Under the pieces are notes generated by a model, which saw only the letters and a list, made by a program, of their open reading frames with translations, was not told where the DNA came from and ran no database searches. A program made the position numbers and the translations under genes. From assembly GCF_023898865.1 (NCBI RefSeq), contig NZ_JAGSOV010000061.1:61056-125055 (forward strand): a stretch of 64,000 nt of DNA, in the 5' to 3' direction. Positions 24,840 to 33,089 of this stretch are shown piece by piece. The stretch's first letter is position 1, and the number at the start of each line of letters is the position of its first letter. Source of the stretch: Pseudonocardia humida. Lineage in GTDB: Bacteria > Actinomycetota > Actinomycetes > Mycobacteriales > Pseudonocardiaceae.

Positions 24840-24855
24840 CTACCCGCACGGGTAG
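24840..24855. promoter_or_regulatory. perfect CTACCCG-CA-CGGGTAG inverted repeat upstream of the MalT-like gene
   Basis: Both 7 bp arms are exact complements with a two-base centre, about 100 bases before the start codon on the minus strand. It matches the element at 19036-19051 in arms, spacing and left flank (CGA). This is consistent with an autoregulated binding site for the MalT-like protein. Confidence 0.65.
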
Positions 24856-24950
24856 TGGAGACCGAACGCTCACGCGCGCCGGCTGCTGCCCGGTCGTGGT
24901 CGAGGTCTTCGGATCGACCTCTGGAAGGGCGGCCTCGATCGGGCCGGCGC

Positions 24951-24979
24951 TGTCGGGGGTGGACGGCGCGCGCTAGCGT
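24951..24979 (+). promoter_or_regulatory. candidate promoter of the universal-stress gene
   Basis: A -10-like TAGCGT at 24974-24979 lies 17 bases after a weak -35-like TGTCGG at 24951-24956. The predicted transcript would start near 24986 and give a ~34-base leader ending in the GAGGAGGAG ribosome site. The -35 match is poor, so assignment rests mainly on the -10 element and position. Confidence 0.4.
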
Positions 24980-25019
24980 GCTCGGGGGGGCAGCGCCGCT
25001 ACCCCGGCGAGGAGGAGCG

Positions 25020-25874
25020 GTGTCCAGGACCGAGGACGGCTCAGTGGTGGTCGGCGTCGACGGGTCCCCGTCGGCGCGGCACGCGGCGCTGTGGGCGGCC
25101 GGTGAAGCGGCCCGCAGGGGGGTGCCGCTGACGGTCGTGCACGCCCTGCCCGCGGACGGCGGTCCGACCACGGCACCGCCATGGCTCGATGAGCTGGCAG
25201 CCGACGTCCGGCGGGGCGGGACCGTCGAGGTCGACGTGCGGCTGCCGCGGGGCACGCCGGTGTCGCTGCTCGTCGACGCGGCCCAGCGGGCTCGGCTCGT
25301 CGTGGTCGGCGGCTGGGGCGCGGACGCCTACCCCGGCATGCTCGCCGGGTCGGTGGCCCTCGCGCTGGTCACGCACGCCCCCTGCCCGGTGGCGGTCGTC
25401 CGGGGCGGCGCGCCGGAGGCCGCGCCGGCGAGCCGGGGACCGGTCGTGGTCGGGGTGGACGGCTCCCCGACCAGCGACGCCGCCCTCGACGAGGCGTTCG
25501 ACATCGCGACCGCCTGGGACGCCGAACTGGTGGCGGTGCACACCTGGAGCGACGTGGTACCCGGGCCGAGCGGCGAGGTCGTCCGGCTGCGGGAGGACTG
25601 GAGCACGCTGGCCACCCGGGCCGAGGAGCTGCTCGCCGAACGCCTGGCCGCCCGTCGGGAGGCGTACCCCGGGGTGGTCGTCGGGTCCCGCGTCCTCGCC
25701 GACCGGCCGGTGCGCGCCCTGCTCGGAGAGGCCGAGACCGCGCGGCTGCTGGTGGTCGGCCACCGCGGCGAAGGGGGGTTCAGCGGCATGCTGCTGGGCT
25801 CGACCAGCCAGGTGCTGGTGCAGTACGCCCCGTGCCCGGTCCTGGTCATGCGCCCCACCGACGTGCGTGCCTGA
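25020..25874 (+). CDS. tandem universal stress protein (two UspA domains)
   Basis: A 284-residue protein of two UspA domains. Domain 1 (about 8-135) begins SVVVGVDGSPSARHAALWAA and domain 2 (about 140-284) begins PVVVGVDGSPTSDAALDEAF. Domain 2 has the full ATP-binding signature GHRGEGGFSGMLLGSTS and domain 1 the variant GGWGADAYPGMLAGSVA; both are followed by the APCPV strand. The two-domain ATP-binding form is typical of actinobacteria, where several members are induced by hypoxia or stationary phase. GTG at 25020 is chosen because GAGGAGGAG ends three bases upstream. It is monocistronic, followed by pseudogene debris. Confidence 0.92.
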   Translation: MSRTEDGSVVVGVDGSPSARHAALWAAGEAARRGVPLTVVHALPADGGPTTAPPWLDELAADVRRGGTVEVDVRLPRGTPVSLLVDAAQRARLVVVGGWGADAYPGMLAGSVALALVTHAPCPVAVVRGGAPEAAPASRGPVVVGVDGSPTSDAALDEAFDIATAWDAELVAVHTWSDVVPGPSGEVVRLREDWSTLATRAEELLAERLAARREAYPGVVVGSRVLADRPVRALLGEAETARLLVVGHRGEGGFSGMLLGSTSQVLVQYAPCPVLVMRPTDVRA

Positions 25875-25894
25875 GCCGGCCGAGGGCCGGCGAG

Positions 25895-26190
25895 AAGACC
25901 CCGGCTGGAGGTAGGCCCGTCCTCGAACGGCGGCGGGGGCTGACCGGGCACGATGCGCCGGCCGCTGATGTCCTGCGGGATCACCGCATCCGGTGCCCGT
26001 GCTCGCCCGGCGTCGACGGCTCCACCCCGGTCGCCACCGTCCACGCGACGAGCTCGGCGCGGTGCTCGCTGGTACCCCCTCGGCGAGACCGCGCACCAGC
26101 ACGCTCCACCCGCTGCGGATGCGCTGGTCGATCTCGCCGACCTCGAAGGTGACGTCGGCGTGGTCGGCCACGGCGAGCTCGGTCCCCGGG
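25895..26190 (-). pseudogene. pyridoxamine-5'-phosphate-oxidase-like protein, C-terminal fragment
   Basis: The minus strand carries the C-terminal half of a small PPOX/FMN-binding-like protein: PGTELAVADHADVTFEVGEI then DQRIRSGWSVLVRGLAEG, in another frame AELVAWTVATGVEP and PGEHGHRM, then IPQDISGRRI. The FEVDEID...SGWSVLV pattern and the final IP...ISGRRI are characteristic. At least two frameshifts are needed to join them, and the N-terminal half is missing. It abuts the DHFR-like pseudogene on the same strand, so an open frame now runs from one into the other. Confidence 0.7.
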
Positions 26191-26601
26191 TCGGCAGGCG
26201 GTGGCTGCGATCAGGCCCTCCCTCCACCGGGAGCGCACCAGCGTCGGACCGCCCAGGACCTGTAGATCGCCATCGCCTTCTCGGAGAAGTCGGGTGATGT
26301 GCGCCGTGATCCTCCCGTCGAGGAGGTGCGTACCAGGTCGCGGCGGGTGTCGGAGGGTGGAGGGCACCACGTAGGTGGGTGTCGCGTCGATGAGGCCCAG
26401 CACTGGAGCGTCCGGATAGGCGTTGCGCAGTTGCTCGTGACCGTCGAAGGTTCTCCGGCCGATCAACAGGGCATCGATGCGTCGGATCCCTCGGCCAGCA
26501 GCGCGTGTAGCTCCTCGTCGAAGTAACGGCTCCTCCCAACCGTCAACGCTCTCGACGACGCCATCCATGGACATGAGCAGTCCGGCAACCAACCTACGCA
26601 T
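26190..26601 (-). pseudogene. dihydrofolate-reductase-family gene, frameshifted and truncated
   Basis: It starts convincingly at ATG 26601 with MRRLVAGLLMSMDGVVESVD and keeps IDALLIGRRTFDGHEQ, PTYVVPSTL and GDLQVLGGPTLVRSRWREGL, all blocks of the RibD_C family. Between residues ~22 and 40 the expected FDEELHALLAEG appears in a different frame, so two compensating indels have occurred. The C-terminal third (the VDEYRLLxxPVVLGxGKRLF block) is absent and replaced by PPOX debris. A frame of 206 codons stays open by chance, but the product would not fold as the family does. The block also looks less GC-rich than its neighbours. Confidence 0.75.
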
Positions 26602-26659
26602 GCTTCATCCGTCCCTCTCCTTACTCGCCCGTCGTGGAGAGCCCGATCCACGACCGCCG

Positions 26660-26965
26660 ACACGGCGCACCGCATGCCGGCCCGACCTCGGTTGGACTCC
26701 GCAGGCTCTGGGCCCAGCCCGGCCGCATGGGTTCGGGCACCAGCGTCTTGGCCGGCAGCAGCGAGGCGTCGACGGCCTTGGTGCCGACCGGGCGCAGCAC
26801 CGCCGCGCAGATCGTGCGCGTGGGCGACGTCGACCGCGATGGTCAGGTCCGCCCGGACCGGGCTGCCGTCGGCGGCCGGACCATGACGTCGATCGGGGTG
26901 GAGTCGATCTGGACCTGGTCGCCCGGTCGGCCGGCCGGCGTCGGGGTGGACGCCGTGGCCGGCCG
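26660..26965 (-). pseudogene. Mu-type transposase/integrase core remnant
   Basis: On the minus strand, RPGDQVQIDSTPIDVMV (near 26885-26935) gives the first catalytic Asp block of the Mu/IS-type DDE integrase core. It is followed by DGSPVRADLTIAVDVA, then after a frameshift RTICAAVLRPVGTKAVDASL and LVPEPMRPGW (to about 26715). The phrase order matches actinobacterial transposases with this integrase domain. The second Asp/Glu region and the N-terminal helix-turn-helix are gone. It lies between a decayed DHFR-like gene and a two-component system and is inactive. Confidence 0.75.
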
Positions 26966-26983
26966 GTTCGCGGTCCCCATGGC

Positions 26984-27637
26984 TCAGCTCCGCTGGCTGC
27001 GGTTCAGGTAGGCGAGTACGGCGTACACCCGCCGGTGGCGCCCGTCGGCGGGGCCCAGGCCGAGCTTGGCGAAGATGTTGCCGATGTGCTTGTGCACGGC
27101 GTTGTCCGAGACGAACAGACGGTCGCGGATGGCGGTGTTGTCGTGCCCCTCGGCCATCAGAGCGAGCACCTCCCGTTCCCGTGGGGTCAGGGTGTCGACC
27201 AGGTCGCCGCGGTGGGCGCTGAGCAGCTGGGCGACGACCTCGGGATCCATAGCCGTCCCCCCGGCGGCCACCCGGCGCAGCGCGTCGACGAACTCGCCGA
27301 CCCGACCGACCCGGTCCTTGAGGAGGTAGCCGACCCCGCCGCGGCCGTCGGCCAGCAGTTCGCGGGCGTAGTCCTGCTCGACGTACTGCGACAGCACCAG
27401 GACCGGCAGGTTCGGCCAGGTCCGGCGCGCGTCCAGCGCGGCGCGGATGCCCTCGTCGCGGAACGAGGGCGGCAGCCTGATGTCGACGATCGTCGCGTCC
27501 GGTCGGTGCTCGGCGACGGCCGCGCGGAACTCGCTCGCATCCCGGGCGCTGGCCGCGACCTTGATGCCGTGGGTGCCCAGCAGCAGTTCCAGACCGGCCG
27601 CGAGCAGGACGTTGTCCTCGGCGATCACGACCCGCAC
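26984..27637 (-). CDS. LuxR/NarL-family response regulator
   Basis: A 217-residue regulator. The receiver has acidic residues ED at 7-8, phospho-accepting Asp 52 in TIVDIRLPP and the Lys in YLLKDRVG. The C-terminal LuxR domain reads LTPREREVLALMAEGHDNTA then IRDRLFVSDNAVHKHIGNIF. It is the partner of the upstream histidine kinase, whose stop overlaps its GTG start by 13 bases. The IVDIRLPPSFRDEGIRAAL form is the one common in actinobacterial kinase pairs of the LiaR/DevR group. No regulon can be named; the divergent CPBP protease gene beyond the kinase is a plausible target. Confidence 0.93.
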   Translation of the reverse strand: MRVVIAEDNVLLAAGLELLLGTHGIKVAASARDASEFRAAVAEHRPDATIVDIRLPPSFRDEGIRAALDARRTWPNLPVLVLSQYVEQDYARELLADGRGGVGYLLKDRVGRVGEFVDALRRVAAGGTAMDPEVVAQLLSAHRGDLVDTLTPREREVLALMAEGHDNTAIRDRLFVSDNAVHKHIGNIFAKLGLGPADGRHRRVYAVLAYLNRSQRS

Positions 27638-28860
27638 GGCAGCTCCGCGCGCACGGTTGTCGGACCGCCCGCAGGGCTGGCCACGGTGACGGCGCCGTCC
27701 AGGGCTGCCACCCGCCCGCGCAGCCCGGCCAGGCCGCTGCCCCGCGCCTCGTCCGCGCCGCCGCCGCCGTTGTCGTGGATCTCCACCGCGAGCGTGGCGC
27801 CCCGCCGGGCGATTCGGACGGTGGCCTCCGCGGCCCCGCCGTGTCGGGACGCGTTGCTCAGCCCCTCGGAGACCACGAAGTACGCGGCGGCCTCGACCGG
27901 CGCGGGCAGCCGGCCTGGGTCGTCGACCTCCAACCGCACCGGGATGCCGGCCCGCGCGGCGAGCGCCCGCACCGCTCCGGCGAGCCCGCGGTCAGCGAGG
28001 ATCGGCGGGTAGATCGTGCGGATCACCGCCCGCAGCTCTGCCATTGCCTCCTCGGTGCCCTCGTGCGCCTCGTCCAGCAGGGTGGCCGCCGCACCGGGAT
28101 CGGCGGCCAGTGCCTCGCGGGCCACTCCGAGCCGCATCGCGATCGCGACCAGCCGGGCCTGGGTGCCATCGTGCAGGTCACGTTCGATCCGGCGCAGCTC
28201 GGCGGCGTGCGAGTCGACGGCGTCGGCTCGGCTGCGGGTCAGCGCGTCGACCCGCTGGGCCATCGCCTCCTGCGGCGACGGCGCGAGGGCGGCGAGGCAG
28301 GTCCGGGCGTGCCAGCGGGCCAACCGGGGCACCGCCCACCACCCGAGCGCGCCGACGGCGAGGACCTGCACCGGGGCGAGCAGGGCGGCCGTCCAGCTGG
28401 TGATCGGAACGACGAGCATCAGGCGCAGCGGGGTGCCGGTGGGGAAGAGCCACCACACCGGGGCGGCGAGCGTGGTGAAGACGATGTCGCCGACGCAGAC
28501 CAGCGTCACCAGGCCTGCCGGCAGCCCGCTCGCCACCGCCCGGACGATCCAGCGCAGGTCGCGGCGGACATCCGGGTCGGCGGTGTACCGGCGCCACCGC
28601 GGCCCCGCGCCGGTCCCGGGGAGCGGCCGGCCCGCCACGGATGTGCCCAGCAGCGCCCCGGCGCGGCGGCGGTGCCATTCCGCCCACGTCCGCAGCGCGG
28701 CGAGGGCCCTGGGCAGCAGCACGAAGCCGGCGCCCCCGGCGACGACCGTCATCGTCGCTCCGAGCAGCAGCAGCGGGGCGAACGTCGTCGCCATCGCCGC
28801 CACCAGCGCGACCAGCAGGTAGCGCGCCGCCGCGAGCCGGTGGTGCATCCGATCCAGCAC
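27625..28860 (-). CDS. sensor histidine kinase
   Basis: About 411 residues from GTG 28860 (the frame stays open further, and ATG 28848 is also possible). Two N-terminal hydrophobic helices, a cytoplasmic loop and two more helices precede the HisKA_3 domain ERDLHDGTQARLVAIAMRLG with the phospho-accepting His. The HATPase part has the N box YFVVSEGLSNASRHGGA, DNGGGGA and GSGLAGLRGRV. The His-Asp-Gly-Thr-Gln form is typical of actinobacterial NarL-type kinases with multiple membrane spans. It is co-transcribed with the response regulator and divergent from the CPBP protease, with about 110 bases between starts. Confidence 0.9.
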   Translation of the reverse strand: MLDRMHHRLAAARYLLVALVAAMATTFAPLLLLGATMTVVAGGAGFVLLPRALAALRTWAEWHRRRAGALLGTSVAGRPLPGTGAGPRWRRYTADPDVRRDLRWIVRAVASGLPAGLVTLVCVGDIVFTTLAAPVWWLFPTGTPLRLMLVVPITSWTAALLAPVQVLAVGALGWWAVPRLARWHARTCLAALAPSPQEAMAQRVDALTRSRADAVDSHAAELRRIERDLHDGTQARLVAIAMRLGVAREALAADPGAAATLLDEAHEGTEEAMAELRAVIRTIYPPILADRGLAGAVRALAARAGIPVRLEVDDPGRLPAPVEAAAYFVVSEGLSNASRHGGAAEATVRIARRGATLAVEIHDNGGGGADEARGSGLAGLRGRVAALDGAVTVASPAGGPTTVRAELPCGS

Positions 28861-28971
28861 GCACCCGAGTCTGCCAACCAGCGCCTCGCTGTCAGTACCG
28901 CCAGCTCCACCATTCCGGCTCCGGCGCGCGGTATCGTCGGCCACCCCGGGCCGCTCCTAGCGTCACCGAGC

Positions 28972-29835
28972 ATGTCGATCGCCTCTGCGCCCGCGGCGCC
29001 CCGCCGCGAGGTCGCCGTCTTCCTGTTCTGCACGTTCGCCGGCGTCTGGCTGGTGGCCACCCCGCTCCTGCTGGGCGCCGGCGTCGACGATCCGGGGTCG
29101 GCCCCGGTCATCTGGGTCGCGATGTACACGCCGGCGCTGGCTGCGCTGCTCGCCCGTCGCCGGCTGCGCGCCCTGCTCGTCGAGACGGGGGTGACCGTCG
29201 TCCGCCCGGCCCGCAAGCTCCTGGTCTACTGCGCGGTGGGCCTGCTGCTGCCGCCGCTGCTGGGCGTGCTCGCCCTGGGGCCGAGCGTGGCGGCCGGCGC
29301 CTTCGCCTTCCACGGCGACCCGATCGCCCGAACCGTGGAGGTCCTGGTTCCGGCGCTCGCCGCGCTGCCGGTCCTGGTGGTGCTGGTCCTCGGTGAGGAG
29401 GTGGGCTGGAGCTTCCTGCTGCCCCGGCTGCTCCCGCTCGGCCTCGGACCGGCGCTGCTGGTGAGCGGCGTGGTGTGGGGCCTGTTCCACGCGCCGTTCA
29501 CCCTGGCCGGCTACCACTTCCCGGACCGGCCCGGGTGGCTCGCGGTGCTCTGCTTCACCGTCGCCTCGGTGCTGCTGGGCACGCTCATGGCCTGGTTGCG
29601 ACTGGCCACCGGCAGCATCTGGCCCGCGGTTGCGGCGCACGCCTCGGCCAACGGTCTCGCCCTGCAGATCCCGGCGGCGTTCGGCGCGCCCACCGACCCG
29701 GCCGGCGCAGTCTTCGACACCACGCTGGCCGGCTGGCCGGGCTGGGTGGCGATGGCGGTCGCGGTCGGGGTCCTCCTCGCGACCGGCCGGCTCGCCAGGG
29801 CGGCGCGCACGGCGTTGCCGATGCCTGCGCGCTGA
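28972..29835 (+). CDS. CPBP-family intramembrane glutamic endopeptidase
   Basis: A 287-residue protein with about eight transmembrane helices. The Abi/CAAX-protease-like motifs are present: EE within VLGEEVGWSFLLPRLL, the second motif WGLFHAP and the third HASANG. In most members the first motif is EExxxR; here the Arg position is Ser and an Arg appears later (LLPRLL), which is worth noting. Such proteases cleave within the membrane and in bacteria are linked to immunity to bacteriocins or regulated processing. A -10-like TAGCGT at 28958-28963 ends nine bases before the ATG and no ribosome site is visible, so the mRNA may be leaderless. Divergent from the histidine kinase. Confidence 0.87.
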   Translation: MSIASAPAAPRREVAVFLFCTFAGVWLVATPLLLGAGVDDPGSAPVIWVAMYTPALAALLARRRLRALLVETGVTVVRPARKLLVYCAVGLLLPPLLGVLALGPSVAAGAFAFHGDPIARTVEVLVPALAALPVLVVLVLGEEVGWSFLLPRLLPLGLGPALLVSGVVWGLFHAPFTLAGYHFPDRPGWLAVLCFTVASVLLGTLMAWLRLATGSIWPAVAAHASANGLALQIPAAFGAPTDPAGAVFDTTLAGWPGWVAMAVAVGVLLATGRLARAARTALPMPAR

Positions 29836-30038
29836 TCACGCGTCCCGTCGACGAGTGCCCTTCCGGACCCGACCGATCAGGGTCCCGCCGGGTCCACGTG
29901 CACGTCGGGCCGTGTTTCGGTGTGTATCCGTCGCCCGCGTCCTGTCCTCCTCGCAGCGATCGAGTCGGGATTCCCAGGCTGAGGAGAACGCCCCAGAGGA
30001 GCGCCGCCCGGACAAGGTACGCCGGGCCATCGGTGACG

Positions 30039-33000
30039 TCAGAGCTGCCAGCCGACGGGCTCGGCGGGACGGTACGAGCACGCCGTGCCGGTGTGCACCG
30101 CCTCCGTCAGGTGGGTCGCGAGCTCCGGGTGCGCGTTGCGCAGCCGGCGGATGCTGTCGCGGATCCGGGCGGTGACGGTCTGGCGCGCCCGCTCGCGCTC
30201 GTCGCCCAACCGGCGGGTGCGCCCGGCCAGGCCGGCGGCCCTGCGCAGCTCGTCGAGCAGCGCGTCGCGCTCGGCGTCGAGGCGGGCCGCGCGGTGGTCG
30301 TCGCCGTGGTCGAGGGCATCGTCGATCTCGGCGTCCAACGTGGTCAGACGCCGCCGGTAGGCCTCGCGGGCCGTCTCGTCGATGATCGGATCCGCGCCCG
30401 GGGTCCGGGGGCGCCTGCGTGCGGTCGAGGTGCTGACGGACCCGTGCAGGAGGTCGACCGCCGGCACGTCGGTGTGCGGGGCGGCGAGGAGGGCGGCGAT
30501 GTCGTGCAGCCCCTTCGCATCGGGGACGTGCACGGCCCGGTCGGCGAAGGCGAGCGTCCAGACCCCGGCACTGCGGCGGAACTGCGCCGCGGGCCGGGCC
30601 GGCTCGCCCGCGTCGAGCGCGGCGAGTGCCTCCTTCGCACGCTGCGCCCACGGCTGTGCGCCCCACCGCTGCGCGGCCCGCAGGGCCGCGGTGTGCCCGT
30701 CGATCGCCTCCGCGCGGCGGCCGGTCGCGGCGTCCACCCGGGCCAGCCAATAGGCCATCGGCCCCCACACGAGGCCGGACAGCACCGCCCACGCGTCGCG
30801 CACGGGGCCGGCCGTCGCGCGGGCACGCTCGGCCAGCGCTGGATCACCGGTCACGGCTGCGACCTCGCACAGGTACACGAGGTGCATCCAGCCGAACCGG
30901 CGTGGCAGCCCGGCCATCAGCCGTTCCACGTCGTCGAGCCTGCTGAGGGCGCGATCCGCGTCCCCGGTGGCGGCCGCGGTCAGGCCCTCGAGGAGCGCGG
31001 TGAACGGGTGCCCGGGGACGGCCGTGCGCGCGACCTCGCGTGCGGAGTCGTGGTCGCCGCGCAGCGAGTGCAGCGCCCAGGCCTGGTCGCGCCACACCGG
31101 CATGCGGTCCACCTCCCCGAACCGTGCGCCCAGGTCCCGCGCGTCGTCGATCAGCTCGGCGGCACGGTCGAGGTCGCCGGTGAGCAGCGCGAGGCTGGCG
31201 CTGCGCGACGCCACCAGGTAGCGGTGGCGCGGCAACCGGGTGCGGTCGGTCAATGTGCGGAAGGCCGCGAAGGCATCGTGCACCGCCGGGTCACCGCGCT
31301 CCAGCAGCGCGACGAAGCGCAGGAACGCGGCCAGCCCTTCCAGCTCCCGCACCCCGTGGGTGCGGGCCAGCGCGGAGAGCTCGTCGAGCACTTCCAGCCG
31401 CTCGGCCGCGGTGCCCGGCTCCCAGCGCCCGTCGTGCCAGGCGAGCAGCGACCAGCCCAGTGCGTCGGGATCGCCCGACGCCCTGGCGAGCTCGACGGCG
31501 CGCCGGGCGAGGTCCACGCCGGCGGGGCGGTCGACGGCTTGGTGGATGCGCGCCATGCCGGCCGCGGCGAGCACACGCGCGCGCAGCGGCCCGTCGGCTA
31601 GGCCGGGCAGGACGGCGTCGAGCATCTCGATCTCGTCGTACCCCGGTCGGCCCGGGTTGCCGAGCCGGTGCACCTGCAGAGCGGCTCGCGCCCGCAGCTG
31701 CGCCTGGCCCGCGGCGGCGAGCACGCCCATCGCGGTCTCCCGCGCCGTGGTGATCTCCCCTGCGCGGTCGAGCTGCGCGGCCAGCTCCAGCTGGATCTCC
31801 GCCTGCAGGTGCGGATCCGGCGGTTCGAGCCGGTCGATGAGGGCGAGCGCGTCCCGCAGGTGCCGGACCGCCTCCTCCGCGGCGAGACGTGCCGCGGCGG
31901 CCTCGGCGGCGGCGACGAGCAGCGGCACGGCCTCGGCGACCGGGAGCACCGGTACCGCCAGCCGCGCGTGCCGGGCGACCGTCGCCGGCGCGGTCGCGGG
32001 CCTGCGCCGCAGGATCTCGACGAGCGCGGCATGCAGGTCTCGCCTTCGCCCGGCGGGCAGCCGCGCGTACAGGTGCTCCCGCACGATGTCGTGCACGAAC
32101 GTCCAGCGCCCGTCGCGGTGCACGATCAGGGCGGCCGCCTCGGCCGCCGCGAGCTCACCGTCGACGGCCACGCCCGTGAGCAGCGCGGGGACGTCCGGGT
32201 CGAAGGCGTGGCCGGCAACGGCGACGGCCGCGAGCACGTCCACGGCGCGCGGTGCGGCGCCGGCCAGTGCCTCCAGCCGTCGTTCGACCACATCGCGCAC
32301 ACCGGCGCTCGGCGCCCCGTCGAGCAGCGCGGTCTGCTCCACGAAGAAGGGGTTGCCGCCGGTGCGCCGCAGCACGTCGGCGACCGCGGCGTGGTCCAGA
32401 TCCCGGCCCGCTCGGGCGAGCAGCTGCTGGACGCCGTCGTGGTCCAGGCCGGTGAGACGCAGCTGCGTCGCCCGCCCCAGCAGCGGAATCAGGTGCGGGC
32501 GTCCGGGATGCGCCGCCGCTTCGAGCTCGGTGTCGCGGTAGGTGGCCACCACCAGCACCGGCTCGAACCAGGCGTGGCGGGTGACGAAGTCGAGCACCTG
32601 CATCGATGCCGGGTCCGCGTGCTGCAGGTCCTCCAGCACGACGACGACCGGACGCCGGGCGGCCACCGTGACGAGCAGGGTGGTCAGCGCGTCGTGCAGC
32701 CGGAAGGACTCGTCCCCGCCGGAGGGCGCGGTCGAGCGCTCACCCAGCAGCGGGTCGAGGGCGTCGCCCGCCGCGCCGGTGGCGGCGGCCCACTCGGCGC
32801 TGTCCGCGATGCGCGCCAGTCGACGCACGACCTGCACCCACGGCCACCGGCCCGGCGTTCCCTCGGTGTCCGTGCACGCCGCAGCGGCCACGAGGGCGCC
32901 GCGGCGGGACGCGGCGGTTCCGATCTCGGCGGCCAGCGCGGACTTGCCGATCCCGGCCTCCCCGCTGACCAGCAGCAGTCCGCCGCGGCCTGCCGCCACC

Positions 33001-33062
33001 CGGTCGAGCTCGCGCTCCGCCACGGCGAGGGCGTGCGCTCGCCCGATCAACTCGCCGCCCAC
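30039..33062 (-). CDS. large AAA/STAND ATPase regulator
   Basis: A 1007-residue protein starting at GTG 33062 with GGGAGGACGAG just upstream. The N-terminal ATPase (about 1-300) opens with LIGRAHALAVAE, Walker A GEAGIGKS (34-41) and Walker B VVVLEDLQHADP. The middle (~350-800) is helical and TPR-like. The C-terminus has no LuxR helix-turn-helix; instead it has a long charged helix region (LDAEIDDALDHGDDHRAARL) and ends RRLRNAHPELATHLTEAVHT followed by GTACSYRP. That ending recurs in actinobacterial regulators of this ATPase type and probably includes a DNA-binding or oligomerisation part (uncertain). The same-strand MFS gene upstream ends 28 bases before its start, so they may be co-transcribed. 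Confidence 0.82.
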   Translation of the reverse strand: MGGELIGRAHALAVAERELDRVAAGRGGLLLVSGEAGIGKSALAAEIGTAASRRGALVAAAACTDTEGTPGRWPWVQVVRRLARIADSAEWAAATGAAGDALDPLLGERSTAPSGGDESFRLHDALTTLLVTVAARRPVVVVLEDLQHADPASMQVLDFVTRHAWFEPVLVVATYRDTELEAAAHPGRPHLIPLLGRATQLRLTGLDHDGVQQLLARAGRDLDHAAVADVLRRTGGNPFFVEQTALLDGAPSAGVRDVVERRLEALAGAAPRAVDVLAAVAVAGHAFDPDVPALLTGVAVDGELAAAEAAALIVHRDGRWTFVHDIVREHLYARLPAGRRRDLHAALVEILRRRPATAPATVARHARLAVPVLPVAEAVPLLVAAAEAAAARLAAEEAVRHLRDALALIDRLEPPDPHLQAEIQLELAAQLDRAGEITTARETAMGVLAAAGQAQLRARAALQVHRLGNPGRPGYDEIEMLDAVLPGLADGPLRARVLAAAGMARIHQAVDRPAGVDLARRAVELARASGDPDALGWSLLAWHDGRWEPGTAAERLEVLDELSALARTHGVRELEGLAAFLRFVALLERGDPAVHDAFAAFRTLTDRTRLPRHRYLVASRSASLALLTGDLDRAAELIDDARDLGARFGEVDRMPVWRDQAWALHSLRGDHDSAREVARTAVPGHPFTALLEGLTAAATGDADRALSRLDDVERLMAGLPRRFGWMHLVYLCEVAAVTGDPALAERARATAGPVRDAWAVLSGLVWGPMAYWLARVDAATGRRAEAIDGHTAALRAAQRWGAQPWAQRAKEALAALDAGEPARPAAQFRRSAGVWTLAFADRAVHVPDAKGLHDIAALLAAPHTDVPAVDLLHGSVSTSTARRRPRTPGADPIIDETAREAYRRRLTTLDAEIDDALDHGDDHRAARLDAERDALLDELRRAAGLAGRTRRLGDERERARQTVTARIRDSIRRLRNAHPELATHLTEAVHTGTACSYRPAEPVGWQL

Positions 33063-33089
33063 GCTCGTCCTCCCGTCCGGCCGGGCCGG

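Noticed and set aside
21835..24855. 1006-codon plus-strand frame opposite the MalT-like regulator
   Set aside because: Val/Gln/Arg-rich shadow with no domain, while the minus strand has a Walker A and a LuxR domain.
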